Positions 1 to 12,654 of a stretch of 64,000 nt of DNA are shown here, in pieces (position 1 is the stretch's first letter; each line of letters starts with the position of its first letter). Origin of the DNA: Trichomonas vaginalis G3 (Eukaryota; Parabasalia; Trichomonadida; Trichomonadidae); contig NC_067206.1 in assembly GCF_026262505.1 (NCBI RefSeq), positions 22,831,896 to 22,895,895 of the forward strand, given 5' to 3'. The translations under genes were made by a program, and so were the position numbers. The notes under the pieces were generated by a model. It did no database searches, was not told where the DNA came from, and saw only the letters and a list, made by a program, of their open reading frames with translations.

Positions 1-256
1 AAGTAACTCATATGTCATATGCACCTCATTGAAAGTTTTGAAAGAACTATTGTGAAACTTTGACAGAGGCAAGACGATATAAACTCAATTAAAATAGAAC
101 CCGACGTAGTTGCTGTGGTGTTTATATAATGTCATTTGACAAGATTACCTTATGAAAAGAGGTGAAACGTTGAATTAAATGTATACTTTTTCCAGACGTC
201 ACTAAAAATACTTTGACCGACAACACAACATTTCATTAAAATTTATTTGCTAAGTA
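1..256 (+). pseudogene. Relic of the 193-aa gene of element B (3' part)
   Basis: The sequence matches the reverse complement of about 34,376-34,610, the 3' part of the unrecognised gene at 34,374-34,955. It is a broken, error-rich copy. The next gene relic follows directly, so the small 76-aa gene that lies between these two in element B is absent here. Confidence 0.55.
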
Positions 257-257
257 A

Positions 258-1083
258 ATGGCAGAAACATAAATGTTATAATAACTATTATGACAATAAA
301 CCCTTGATGTCATATATTCTATACAAACAAACTTAACAAAAGTCCTCAGGACGATATTGTTAACTAAACCTTAAACACAATTGAACGACTAAAGCCTGTT
401 TTGGCTCTTTGACCCAGAAGATTTTATTGATTGTGAATGGTAAAAATGACTCCTTTGAAGATTACTTACTCAGTTATCCACCACCAGGTCTTTTGTTGAC
501 TTTTAATACTTAAGTGACGAGTGTAACATTGCGCAAACCTAGAGCAGGTTTCATTATGTTTGGATGTCCGACTGAGTTACTAATAAACATATTGAGCTAT
601 AATACATAAACTTATATCTGGTTTTTTTACTCCAAACAATTTCCTAAACAGGAAAAGGTGTCATACAAGGAATTGTCTGTTCCATTGACTTTAAGCTAAC
701 CTAATTTATATTATTAGTTTCAAACTTAGGTTCAAAGTGCTATCGAATGTCGAAACAGAAACTACTAATGACCAAAAGATCTTCATGCGTATAACACAAC
801 ATTTCTCTGCTGCTTGCCTATTGTTCATTCAATGACAGAGATATTTCAACCTTAGTAGAATCAACACTTTGGCAAGATATTAAAACGTTGAACATTACGT
901 GACGAAAACTTTGTTTCCTGTAACAAACTTTTTATAGTCCTATGTATTTGCAATGACGCAGAAAGTTTCGAATTGGGAAGTATGCAACTTGCGTTGAAGT
1001 ATTGATATTACAAGAACACCTTCAACAACAAATAGCTCAAGAACAACAAATGACATACAAATGTCAACAACAAATCAAGAATT
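258..1083 (+). pseudogene. Relic of the minor-capsid-like gene
   Basis: A broken, error-rich copy of the gene at 33,323-34,126 in element B, opposite strand. The Q-rich C-terminal coding end is recognisable near 1,020-1,080. Similarity to the clean copy is obvious along the whole length, but many differences are scattered through it. Confidence 0.55.
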
Positions 1084-1112
1084 AAAAAAAAATATTTTTT
1101 ATTTTTAATAAA

Positions 1113-2119
1113 AATGTACAGAATAGATGTATTCAATTTTATATGAACATTCCAATCATTCAAAATATGTGTCATTTAGAGCTATAATAAGAAAGATCGA
1201 GATTTGAAAACGTTTAGTCAATTTATGTCGACGTCTGCCCAGAATGTTATGTATGAAAGAATGGGATGTTCGTCTTTAACAAACCAGAGACAACAATAGT
1301 TTTCAGAACAAGAATTGTAGACAGAAACTTAGAAAATAAAAGTTTGTACAAGTTGGAATGAAGATGTTAAATGCTTGTGGATACTATGTCAAAGTTAGAA
1401 GATTTTTCAGTTCGAGGTTAATAAATTTTATAACCTTCTCCAAACTTCTATCTATCTTCACTGGATATAAATGACGAACAAGTAGAATGCGAGACAGAAA
1501 ATATTATAGAAGCTTGGTATAGACCATGTGTCAAAGAAATTCAATGAATGGAACGAAAAGGTTTATGAGTAATCTTATGTTGGTTTTGAAGATACTTACA
1601 AACACAGTGTAAAAAATGAAACTGTCTCATTACTAATTGGAAACAAGGAACATGTATAGACACATTCTTTACAGATATCTTATGCCAAGACTTTAGAAGT
1701 TATTCGAATCGAATATGACAAACTTAAAACATCTGCGGTAATATTATACTCACCAATAGAGAAATGAAACTTATAGTTTGCAATGCAACTTCAAAGTATA
1801 ATACAACAAAAGTTTTAACTCAGATAGCCTTGTAAGAGTCTCTATAACAGACAAAGTTGCAGTTGTGAAAGAAAGTAATATAAACCAAAGAGTTTTGTGA
1901 AAATGTGCAAAACTTCATTATGGTTTCAAACAATCTGTCTCCGATGAAGTTCAGAACAGTTTGACAGAAGATATTAGTTGTCATGACTCAGATTACTCAT
2001 ATGCAAGATACAGAATATTTTGACGACTTTAGCACGAAACTTTGACATCTGACTCTGTTCACAACACTTGGTTTTTCTATTTTATGACTTAGATTTCTAA
2101 GTTCAATCCAAGACAAATN
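1113..2119 (+). pseudogene. Relic of the SF3-type helicase gene, first part
   Basis: Matches the first part of the helicase gene of element B (32,062-33,298, opposite strand) and stops at the run of N. The corresponding last part lies beyond the inserted noisy copy at 13,262-13,500. Badly broken. Confidence 0.55.
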
Positions 2120-2143
2120 NNNNNNNNNNNNNNNNNNNNNNNN
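2120..2143. other. Assembly gap (run of N)
   Basis: An uncalled run of N bases. The flanks do not belong together: to the left is helicase coding sequence, to the right begins a copy of the DNA that starts at about 14,113. This marks a scaffold join or a failed gap fill. Confidence 0.97.
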
Positions 2144-2154
2144 ATATAATTTTT

Positions 2155-2393
2155 TTAATACGGTTGAGGTGTTGGATTTGGTTGCCAACTAGACTGTGGT
2201 GCAGGTTCAGGTTGTTGTATAACAGGAGCTTGTTCTTCTGGTTCAGGGTCTTAAGGTTAATACCAACGAACTGACCTACTCTTTTACAATATTTTTGACA
2301 CCGTTCAAATTCTTTTCCGACAGATTTTATTCCATTCCATATACCTCTTCCAACTCTTCTGAAGAAGTTTCCAATACTACTGAAGAAACCCAT
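2155..2393 (-). pseudogene. Noisy copy of the 80-aa amphipathic protein gene
   Basis: Counterpart of 14,131-14,373. The N-terminal amphipathic coding part is readable; the copy is broken. Confidence 0.55.
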
Positions 2394-2411
2394 TTTACTA
2401 TATGTAAAAAT

Positions 2412-2773
2412 CTAATGTCCGCCTAGTCTCTTACGTTTCCTGTTGAGTTCATAGCATTCTTTAACTGGAGCTCATACATTCTGTTTCTCCTCTGGTAGAA
2501 AACATATTCTGGGTCAACTCCTGTGTTCGCGTCATCTGCATAAAGTTGTTTATATCCCACTTCAGGGTTTGTATAAAACTCTTTCCATCTCATATTTGCA
2601 TACCATGGTGGCAAACCTAACGCAGCGTCATTTGACATGGCAGTTTGCATTTGTACATCTGTTGGCACTTGACCATAGTTTGCCATTGCAGTTTGTATTC
2701 TAACTTCATTTGGAATATTCTCTGGGTTTGGTTGTCCAGGTTGCTGCGCATTCGCTAAGTTCTGTGCGTCCAT
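2412..2773 (-). pseudogene. Noisy copy of the 120-aa unknown gene
   Basis: Counterpart of 14,392-14,754. Nearly all of the protein is readable, including the repeated QTAM motif. The copy is broken near its 3' end. Confidence 0.55.
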
Positions 2774-2796
2774 TTAATATTAGATAAAAATATCTC

Positions 2797-2928
2797 TTAC
2801 GAGTACATATACTGAACATTTGCAGGCATTGGTTCATCTTCATATTCTCTGTACTTTTCTGCCACGTCAAATAAATAAATGACACAATGGAAAAAACCTA
2901 AAACAAGTAGTCCTATTTCAAACCACAT
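2797..2928 (-). CDS. Copy of the 43-aa membrane-peptide gene
   Basis: Counterpart of 14,778-14,909. The small reading frame, with a hydrophobic N-terminal helix and an acidic tail, looks whole in this copy. Confidence 0.45.
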   Translation of the reverse strand: MWFEIGLLVLGFFHCVIYLFDVAEKYREYEDEPMPANVQYMYS

Positions 2929-3726
2929 TTACTTACTAATAAAATTTCTTTGTTATGACACTTTCTCCGGTTTATAGGACCTCTCTCATATTCTATCATG
3001 TCATATCTAAACTCATAGTCATGTATGTCCTCTAACCATCTCATAACGGTTTCCAAACCACTTTTATCGGATGTAAAGTAAAAGCATGGATGGTTATGTA
3101 AAACGTCTAGTTTCTAAAGAGTCTCTCAAAGTCCAGTCTACTTGGTATTGAAAATCCCATGTGTTATAGAACGGCGGGTCCACTATAAAGAAAACATTTT
3201 CCTTGTCTTTATATTTTTCATACAAATCTGTCCAATGACATCTCACAAACTCATTACCCTCATATATTTTTTCTATGTCCTCTTTGAAAACATTTGTATA
3301 GTTAAGATATAAAACTTTTGACATAAGTGTTTCAATGTCATGAACTCTTATAGCACCACTATATAATAGTCTAGCAGATATACTATCCCAGCTATATATT
3401 CTGCTTTTTTCAAAACCTCTCTCCACAATATTTTTCTTATCTAATGGTATACGTTCCATCTTACCTATAGGTATCTTTTCTTTTAACTCTTTCAATATAT
3501 TGTTTGTGTCTGGAATATGTTTGAGACGGTCCATATAGTTGTCGAAGTCATTGCATATAATCTTTGAGTCTGGGATATTGTATGGCAACAATGGGATATA
3601 TAGAACTTCCACCGAACAAATCTACAATGTTAGACCATTCGGTAGTTTCTTAAGTTCTCTCAAATTAATATCTTTACATCTACTCTTATTTCCAAAGAAC
3701 GGTAACGGTGGTTTTGTAAAATTCAT
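2913..3726 (-). pseudogene. Noisy copy of the Dam-type DNA methyltransferase gene
   Basis: Counterpart of 14,894-15,712. The DPPF catalytic motif and the central region are readable. The copy is broken in several places. Confidence 0.6.
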
Positions 3727-3854
3727 TTATATATAATAATAAAAATGTTTTTCCCTGAAAAGTGACAGAAAAGTGACAAAAAATGAAAACATAATATATT
3801 TGTGAAAAGCGACACCATTATATAATGTTTTCGACCCAGAAGAAGGCTTCTTCC

Positions 3855-4850
3855 AGAAGCAATGGAGGAAGAAGAAGAGTCCTCCGAATTCACACCAGAA
3901 GACTAACAATTTTCCGAATAAAAACTTCATTTATACTAAACATCTTCGGGGCTAGAGGGCACGAAGTGCCTGGAAGCCCACTATTTTTTTTTTTATCTAT
4001 AGAGTGAAATTTGCTATGGGTTTAATGGAATACAAATTAACCTTTTGTAAAAAATATTCAACAAAAATAGAATAACTGATCAGGATCCTCTTATTTGTAA
4101 ATTCGTGTCAGTTTAAACTATATCCCTTTCAATAATTGAAAATCGGGTTCGCGTTTTACACTTCAAAATCTATTATAAAGGTAACTAAACTCCTTTCGCC
4201 GATCCGATTTGCCCCATATTTAAAATATAGCTTGCATATGTAGAAGAAAGGCTAATTTTGAAGTACGCCCGAAATCCACCAACAGGATTTCGAGCTACTA
4301 AAAAGGTACTTTTAAATGTGATTTTCTTTATAAAAAATTAAATTTATTTTAAGATCAGACTAAAAACTAATTTTATGGAAAATCTATATCGACAAATTTA
4401 TTACTTATTGGGTATATAGATTTTTTGATTATGGCGATTATGTCTGATATGCTTCCAATAAGCCAAAACAGTGTTTTGGGAGTGATTAAATACAAAAAAT
4501 TCTGGCGATGCTTTACGTGGCAAATGGTCGAATGGTTATTACCCTTACTATTGGGTACCGGGGACGCTAGTTCGAAACTGATGCACTATATTTTTTTACA
4601 AAATGCGTTTATTAGGACAGGGTAAAGAAAGGAAAAAAAAAGGTAATGGGGTTCCAGGCGCGTTGCGCCCTCTAGCCCGAAGATGTTTAGTATAAATGAA
4701 GTTTTTATTCGGAAAATTGTTAGTCTTTTGGTGTGAATTCGGAGGACTCTTCTTCTTCCTCCATTGCTTCTTCTGAAATTTCTTCTTCTTCCTCCATTGC
4801 TTTTCTAAATTTCTTCTCATCACATTGAAAGGTCTCATCATCATGCGATA
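3855..4850. repeat. Noisy copy of the A terminus, spacer and B terminus
   Basis: Counterpart of about 15,842-16,800: inverted terminal repeats with the hairpin motif at about 3,950-3,980 and 4,650-4,680, around a gene-free spacer of about 630 bases (3,996-4,617). The spacer contains no gene I can support. Confidence 0.6.
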
Positions 4851-5948
4851 GTAATTATACGTATTTTCTCAATCCAGCATGTCGCTGATATGAGTATATC
4901 ACTGACTCTGGATGAGTCGGTTCGAACTTGTTTGACATCGATGAGCTATACTTGGATTCATTCAAGTGGTAATGTCAATGACGATGTTGACTAGTGATTG
5001 GCAGAGATGTAAACTCGGATATTTCTAGATATCCTTGAGTCGACATATATAAGGACACACTATGTCGCACGAAACATTTCTAACGCTGAAAGAATTACTG
5101 AAGAAAGTCTTCAGAATGTGGTTGTTGTATTGTGAATGTCTTAGCAAGCTTTCCTTGAGGAACATCTACATAGAACTTGAAATGTTGTTCCTTTCCGTGT
5201 TCTTGAAGTTCTTCAATCCAATTATATGTAAGCGGATAAGGATGAAACAGTTTCAGACGTGCGTATAGACTTCTTTGCTGTCTGGGACCGAATGTTTGAA
5301 TAAACTCGTCACAGAACTGTAAACCAATGATATTTGCTGTATAAGGAAGCAATTTGAAGAAGAATTCTGAAAGGTTTGTTGGATTTTGAACATTATCTTC
5401 AAATTTTTTGACGGCTTCAATAATATCATTGTAGAAATCTGAATAGTTATTTGTGTCTTGAATGCTTAAGTTTTGCGGGTAGTTCTTCATGAATTGTTCG
5501 AGTCTCTTGACTGCGTCCTTACGAATATCGCTTTCTTTTATTTCTGGTTCTACCAAATATTCTTCTTCTTCTTCATGAGTAAGTACAATTGGAATTGTAC
5601 CAGAATTGGAAGTTTGTCTTTGTGTTTGCTGTGTAGTTTGAGAGGTTGAGACATGTGAAACTTGTTCTGGTGCGTTTGAAGGTTGGTTTGAATTCGAATT
5701 TGAGTCTGATTGACCCTGAATTGTAGAACTATGTGAAACTTGTTCTGGTGCTGTTTGGACAACTGTATCTGTTGTGTTTTGAGAAGAAGAACTCAAATTG
5801 TTGGACAAATGTCTTGAATTGTATGAGGAAGTTGCTTTGGTATTATAGGAGGTTGTAAGGGTTTTAAGAATGGTGAGACATAAGTTGTAGGAACTTTAAC
5901 TGCAGAGGTAGTCGACGAATTGTTTGCGACACTTTTTCTTCCTTCCAT
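4717..5948 (-). pseudogene. Noisy copy of the 401-aa unknown gene
   Basis: Counterpart of 16,712-17,917. The central and N-terminal parts are readable. A stretch near 4,850-5,070 is very unlike the clean copy. Broken. Confidence 0.55.
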
Positions 5949-6502
5949 TATGAAAAATAAACTGTTTTTTTCGGACTACTCATAGAAAAGTTTAAAATAA
6001 ACGGTTTTTACCAACGGAGACCCCTCTATTTTTTTATTTTATTTAATAGTTACCGTTGGACCGTTCCATCTCAAATATTGAATGAACTATAAACGTTTTT
6101 TGTTTTCTATATATACTTTTTTGTCCAACGGTAAAACTTTTTAGACAACGGTTTTTGAGAGTCGTCGCTGTTGACTTTTTGTAGAGCACTCAAAATAGTA
6201 TAACTTTGTCCGGACAAGTAAGGGTCTATCGTCGCTACAGGAAAAGTTACGGCGTTCTAAGGAATATACACTTGAGAAGCCTTTCCCCCTTATAGAATGA
6301 GATAGGACGGTTATTTTACAAAACTGACAACACTTTGACCGAGTAGTTTTTTGTGCTGAACAAAAAGTGTCATATAAACATCTGTCGAAAACCGTTTTTT
6401 ACTTCACTGACCAACAGTTCATTATAGACATCTCATTGACTTAGAGTCGAAATATTCTAAACTTTACAACAAACACAAAAGTTGAAAGGAAAACAAAAAC
6501 AA

Positions 6503-6727
6503 ATGGCATATGATATTTATGAAGATGTTGACGACACAACTGTTCCTGCAGGTGAAGTAAAGTCAGAGAAACCGAAAAGTGACGAAAAAACCGATAGAAG
6601 AAGAAAAACCAAAAACTGAAGATAAACCAAAACCAAAGTTTAGTTTCCAAACTAAACCAAGTCAACCTTCATTTAGCTGGTATGGGTTGGCGTCAAAGAC
6701 TTAGCAGCAGGCGGTTATGTTAAGTAA
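6503..6727 (+). pseudogene. Noisy copy of the 74-aa lysine/proline-rich gene
   Basis: Counterpart of 18,480-18,704; broken. The upstream inverted-repeat segment (clean copy 18,129-18,361) is also present, at about 6,157-6,382. Confidence 0.5.
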
Positions 6728-6753
6728 AGAAAAAAATATTTATTTTTATAAAA

Positions 6754-8909
6754 ATGCCCCCATATAGAATGGATAGAAAATCTGCTAGATAAAAGCAGAG
6801 TTGCAAAGATATGGTTGGAGAGTTTCGAAGAGTTTAAATATAGGGAAGGGAAGACCCATAAAAGTCTATGACAAACTGGCTGGTCTTCGCTACGAAATGG
6901 ATTTGGAAACAGCACGTGCAAATTATCCAAACAGACTAGAGGTTAGAAGAAGAACGTCTTATGGACATGCCTTTCGATGTTAGTGAACCTCAAGTTGAAG
7001 GACACGACGGCTTTGCCAGATTCTACTGGAAACATGACGAACAATTGCATCCTTTGAGAAGGAAAAAAGGTAGTGCAGAGGAAGTATGCCTCCCATGGAA
7101 AGAACAAGATATGCATATGAGAAGTACCGTGAAGTTAGAAGTCAAATTACATCTGGTCGAACCTTTACAGTAAACTTTGACGAAGGAAAGAACAAAGAAG
7201 GCTTCATGGGAGTACTTGCTGCAATTCAAGATGGAAATAAGAAAGGATAACAATCTCAGATTGACCATAACAGATTTGGATGGTCACATTTACTATGCAC
7301 ATGGCAATGTCACAACAGCTGCAATGCTTCTTGACGCTTTCAAGACTACAAAGAGAGAACAAATGGTTGACTCCGACTCAGACATTTTGAATGCAATTGA
7401 AGGAATTGCAAGTGTCAAGTTCGAATGGTACCAACCTAACCCTCAAGCAGTCAGACAACATGCTGGATACTTCCCGTTCATAAATAAGTCTGACATTGAC
7501 TTGACAAGGTATGGAATTTACAATTCAATTGAAACAATTGTCAACGAACCTTGCATTCTTACATGTCTCAGGAACTCTGGTCTTGTTTCAGAAGAGAAGA
7601 TGAAGTATCTTGAGTCATGTGTGAAGACAGGTACATTCTCAGAGGTCAATTGGCAAAAATTGCACCGTTGGCAAATGTCAATATCCGAGTCAACATACCT
7701 ACAGCTAAAGGTTCTTCACATGACGACTATGTTGTTGAGTTCAATTTACCATGGTTGAAGATTGCAATTGTCCACAACCACTTCATGTTGAACGAAAGTC
7801 TTACAAACCCATTGTTCGGAAAAGGCAAGTGCAACATTGTCAGAGCTGTAAACATTCTTTTCGAGAAAGGTTTGTTGGAACCAATTCCAGATGACAAGCT
7901 GACAGAAACTTTTGTACCAAAAGACGAAACAAACTTTTCACTGTTAGCAAGACCAAAAGTTGTTCCAGACAAAGTTCTAGTACAAAAGAGTACAAACAAT
8001 ACAATTCCACAAGGAGTTGGATTGTTCGGATACCAACCTGAACCAGAAGAACTTCCAATGAGGTTGCAAGAACTTCAAGATGCTATAAACAAACTTCCAT
8101 TGAGACATCCAATTGACGTCAAATTGTTTGGAGAGCATCTGAGTTAGGTCAGAAGGTTTTATATGAAACAGGTTGCTTCGACGATGTTTATGAGATAACA
8201 GGAGAAGTTTCTCAGAAGATAAGAGACTCACTTGAATTTCCACAAACTGGACCAATTGGTTGCGACAAGTTCGACTCAGATGAAAAGATATACTATGTCG
8301 ACCTTAACGCTGCATACATGAGGTTTGTCCAATATATTCCGACTGGAATTCCAAACGAAGATGGTGAGTTCCCGGGAAGGAACTATACAGTTGGAAAAGT
8401 CATACAACAACTGTATGATATTAGGAAAGCTTCAAACCCCAAACTTGCAATGACACTCAAATTGCTTATGAATTCGACATGGGGATATTCCATTAAGAAA
8501 CCTCAAGAGATGAAGAGTAAACATTATGAGAAGGTCGACAACTTTGTTGAAAGGTTTTTCTCCTTTGTTTTGAAGTACGAATTCACTCAAGGTCAAAGTG
8601 GCTTAGTAACCACATTAAAACCTATTGTCGAACATTGGTCTTACCCTCAGTTCGCAAAGGCAGTCCTTGACAACTACAACAAATTCTTCTCCGAAGTCAA
8701 ATCCAAAGTGAAGGTTTACTATGAGAACATTGACGCACTCATGACGAACGAAGAAGGGTACAACAAACTCATTGAAATGGGCATGGTCGGTGAAAAGATG
8801 GGTCATATTCAAATTGGACAAAATTTTCACCGAAGTTCATGTCCTCTCCAAGCGTAAGTACTGGGGCATACTTGAAGACGGCACAGAAATAAAACATTGC
8901 ATGAAATAA
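6754..8909 (+). pseudogene. Noisy copy of the family-B DNA polymerase gene
   Basis: Counterpart of 18,735-20,888. Long stretches are readable in different frames, including the region of motifs A and B and the palm. Several breaks. Confidence 0.6.
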
Positions 8910-8931
8910 AAAAATTTTTATTCGAATTTGA

Positions 8932-9173
8932 ATTAAAATGTGGGAATTCTTGGGAACGGGAAAGGCTTATTTACTTGAGGACAGGTAAAGGTGGTGGGTG
9001 GAGGTGGTGGCAACCAGTCCATTTTATATTCCTTCTAGCTAATTTCCGTTTAATTTCATGGTCGCCCTCGGAGTCTTTGAATCGGACAGGTCGAAGTTAC
9101 ACCATTCTTGGTCTCAAACTCATATATAACCTGTTTGCCTGTATTTTCGTCGACTATGGCACGAGACACAAAC
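8932..9173 (-). pseudogene. Noisy copy of the proline-run gene
   Basis: Counterpart of 20,911-21,156; the poly-proline coding stretch is disturbed. Broken. Confidence 0.4.
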
Positions 9174-9205
9174 ATTGACCAAACGGACAAAAAGTGTCAT
9201 TTCGG

Positions 9206-9450
9206 ATGGTCACGCAGCCAATCGCATTCGAGCACTTCGAAGAAGCCTTACGTTCCAAGGGAGAGGGTGTCTGGTGCAGGCAGAGGTCATGAAACTCTAC
9301 GAGCAGTACATCCTCAATGCCTGGGAGGACAAATCGTCCTTGGATTGGCAATTCTACCAACTCCTCTGGGACGACCTCCTACGCAACTGGGATAACGAAA
9401 GAGCCCAATTCAAAGGTCGGGAACTAATTTTGCAAATTACCCTAATTTAA
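9206..9450 (+). pseudogene. Noisy copy of the 87-aa unknown gene
   Basis: Counterpart of 21,187-21,450. Most of the frame is readable; broken. Confidence 0.4.
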
Positions 9451-9516
9451 CATACTTATCCAAATAAACACCTAAATTTACTTGGGGTTTCCCCCTAAAA
9501 TAAAATTTTTTTACTC

Positions 9517-10213
9517 TTAGAACCACTCGAGGTTCTCCTTACGGTTGTTGAGCTTGTCACCGTCAATGTGTCTGACCCTCGTCTTCTTGTCTGGATTTGG
9601 AACCATTGAATTGCGACAAGCTTGCCCATGGAGATTGAACCGCGATTCCGAAGGTTAAGGTTCAAGTGTCCCAAGTTGTTGAGGACTGGGGTAAGAACCT
9701 TGCCTGTCTCCTTGTTGCGGATTTGGTATGGGTAGGGTTGGGAAATTTCGTAAGCGTCATCGGCAACAAGGGTTGCCCAAACTTCCTTTTCTTCGTGTTT
9801 CTCTTCTTCTTCCTCTTCTTCCTCTTCTTCCTCTTCTTCCTCTTCTTTGATAATACCTTCGGCAATTCGTGTTCACGAATTACGGTGTTGGAGTTTCTGT
9901 CTTTCCGAGTACCTTCCAGATGGTGTCAATCTCTTCGAAGAAACGGTAGATGAGCGGCAAGGTTTTGGTTCTCTATGTTGTATTGGCGCAAGGTTTTCCG
10001 CGAACTCGTACAGGCATTTTCATTGGAAGCTTGGTTCGTGAGGACATTGGCTTTGAGATTGGTTATCTCTAACATAAGACTATTTTGGGAGTCTTAATGG
10101 AGTTTTGTAAGATGAGCGTTCAATTGGGCAATTTTGAATTTGAACTGGGCGCTTGTCTGCAACCTGAAAAGACATCTGCCATTGAGTTTGGCTTTCGTGG
10201 CTTGTTCGGACAT
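9517..10213 (-). pseudogene. Noisy copy of the HNH-protein gene
   Basis: Counterpart of 21,499-22,203. The glutamate-rich stretch and the C-terminal HNH region are recognisable in pieces; broken. Confidence 0.5.
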
Positions 10214-10244
10214 CGAAAAATGAAGTGGTTTGAGAATGACGGTT

Positions 10245-10822
10245 TTACTTCAAAAAGCTTGTTATGACAGTTTAAGTCATCAACAAGTTTAAAATAATAT
10301 CTTGCTTTCTTCTGAACGTTTGTTGTCTCTTCCGATAAAAGTTTCGAACATGAGAACCAAAAAACGTTTTTTGAGGAACCGAAAGAGTTCAGGCAACGTT
10401 CATATTCCGGATATGTGGGAGCAGTTCGAAACACATCTGAGCTGACTTTCGGACAAAATTGGGACAATGTCAACAAATTCATCTTTGGTCGGACTGCTTG
10501 AAGTAAGTCCCTTACATGTAAGTAGCTCTGGTAAAGTCTTCTCATTTTGCTAACTTTTGGAGTATAGCTTCGTAGTTTAGAAGTTTTAATTTAATTGTCT
10601 TATTCCACTCTTGACATCTAAACGGTAACTATCCATGAGGTCAAGAGTAGCTTTGGTAGCTTAAGTGGAGCTATCTGTTCCTTGACTCCTGCAATTTTTG
10701 GTTGCAATTGTGGATTTGAGCTCCTTCAAGTTCGCCGTCTATGTCGTTCTCAACGTCTTCAAACTATGCTTGAAACTTTCATCGGTCCATGAGTTGGTGT
10801 GGGACCATTTAACTTGCTTCAT
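10245..10822 (-). pseudogene. Noisy copy of the 194-aa coiled-coil gene
   Basis: Counterpart of 22,236-22,820; broken in several places. Confidence 0.45.
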
Positions 10823-10864
10823 TCAAAAAATGAAAAAAAATGTTTTTACTCTAAACGTTAAGGT

Positions 10865-11229
10865 TTACTGAATTGTTTGGATGTCGCCTTCTGAGGTTAT
10901 GAAGAACGGCCGTCCTGAGAAGTGGAACAGTGCTCTGAGAATTTGTATAATTCGTGGAATTGGACTCTCTCTGTTTGGAAGTGTATCCATGGGCGCTTTG
11001 CAAAGACTTGAGAAGAGCTTTTCTTTCTTCATCTCCTTTATGTCGTCTACAGGAGTTTTTTCTGGTATTTGAATTGGAATTCCGGTTTCAATTTCGATTT
11101 TCGCGCACCTCTTCAGACAACCAGAAGCCGAGGGACTTGTTGGCTTTGTCCTTGCCCAAGTACTGCTTAACAACTTCATTATATTCTTATAAGTTAAATT
11201 GCCTCATCTAATGGCTCGATGTTGTCCAT
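10865..11229 (-). pseudogene. Noisy copy of the 121-aa unknown gene
   Basis: Counterpart of 22,863-23,228; broken. Confidence 0.45.
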
Positions 11230-11237
11230 TGCACTGC

Positions 11238-11586
11238 TTCAGAACAATACTTGTATCTTTTTCAGAACAAGACTTGCACTTCTTCAGAACAATACTTGTA
11301 CTTTTTCAGAACAATACTTGTACTTTTTCAAGAACAAATTTCCCGTAAAAGCTCTCAATTTGTGAGAAAATATTCTGTTTTCAGAACAATACTTGTACTT
11401 TTTCAGAACAATACTTGTACTTTTTCAGAACAATACTTGTACTTTTTCAGAACAATACTTGCACTACTTCAGAACAATACTTGTACTTTTTCAGAACCAA
11501 TACTTGAACTACTTCAGAACAATATTTGTACTTTTTCAGAACAAGACTTGCACTGCTTCAGAACAATATTTGTACTGTTTTCAAGA
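11238..11586. repeat. Noisy copy of the 22-bp tandem repeat
   Basis: Counterpart of 23,229-23,580: repeated CAGAACAATACTTGTACTTT-like units between two divergent genes. Confidence 0.65.
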
Positions 11587-11588
11587 CA

Positions 11589-12173
11589 ATGTCCCACGTC
11601 CCACCAACCCAGTCCATTCCCGAACCAGCAAAACCGAAAGCTGCAGAACTCCAGCAGCAACCACAACAACCTCAGTTTCCAGCAAGTACCTCCCACCAAA
11701 TTTACTTACCAATTTCCACCTCAAGGTTACTCACCCACACAAAGGCTTCCCGAACTACCCTCCTCAACCTATGCCTTACTTCCCCAACCCTTGGATGTTT
11801 ATGCAAAACCCTGCCACCAATTCCAATCTCAATCCAAGAGAGACCAAGAGTTCGAGGAAGGTCTGAACCTGCTTACGCAAAGAGTATGCTACTACCCCAT
11901 GGAAGAAGACAGGCTCTCACTCTCTTCCTCAAATCGACCGATTCGACTCGTACCACACGATTCGGTTCGTGACCGTGAAGACTACCTCAAGCAGTCTGAG
12001 AGACTCTTCATCCTACAACCATTTACAGTTGGGCTCTCAAGAACATGCGCAATTACGAAGGTCAGACACCAGCTGGAGACCGCAAAAACAGACGTACTCG
12101 CAAGAGCCGTCCAACTGGTCAAGACAAGACTGAGATAGTCGACTTCATTCTTGCAGCTTGCCCATACAAGTAA
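11589..12173 (+). pseudogene. Noisy copy of the proline/glutamine-rich 193-aa gene
   Basis: Counterpart of 23,584-24,165. P/Q-rich N-terminal part readable; broken. Confidence 0.5.
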
Positions 12174-12201
12174 AAAAATAACACATTACGAGTTAAACTT
12201 T

Positions 12202-12402
12202 TTATTCTTTCTTTTCTGAGTTGTTTAGAGCTGGTTTCTCTTGTAGGACCTTTCGTACTCTTCCATGGTCATGTATTTGCGAATTTTTGTACGCAATTCA
12301 AGGTTCGTTGTTTTTGAACCTGATGTATGTAACGCTTCCATCCTCCTCGGGAAGTAAGCCTGCTAACATCTGACCAAGTTTTCTCGGTGACTCGGAGCTC
12401 AT
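12202..12402 (-). pseudogene. Noisy copy of the 66-aa gene
   Basis: Counterpart of 24,195-24,395; broken. Confidence 0.4.
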
Positions 12403-12439
12403 TAAAAATGTCACTTTTTAAACGTTAAGTTTTTTAGTC

Positions 12440-12628
12440 TTATTTTACCTTTGTTTGTCAAGGTAGTATTGGAGTGCAATTTCTCCAAATTCTCTGTGTC
12501 GGAGTTCTTCAGCATTTTCCAAGGTGTACCTGGAGAACTCAAAGAAGTTGTTCAGAAAGATACTGCCATGCTGCTCTTCTGAGTTCGTCGGTATTTTGGA
12601 AGTGTTGCACCTTCGAGTCTTCTGACAT
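12440..12628 (-). pseudogene. Noisy copy of the 62-aa gene
   Basis: Counterpart of 24,432-24,620; broken. Confidence 0.4.
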
Positions 12629-12654
12629 GAAAAAAATGACACTTTTTTCATTTT

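Noticed and set aside
9779-9850. Phenylalanine/leucine-rich frame that looks like a membrane protein on the plus strand
   Set aside because: It is the antisense of the glutamate run of the HNH-protein gene.
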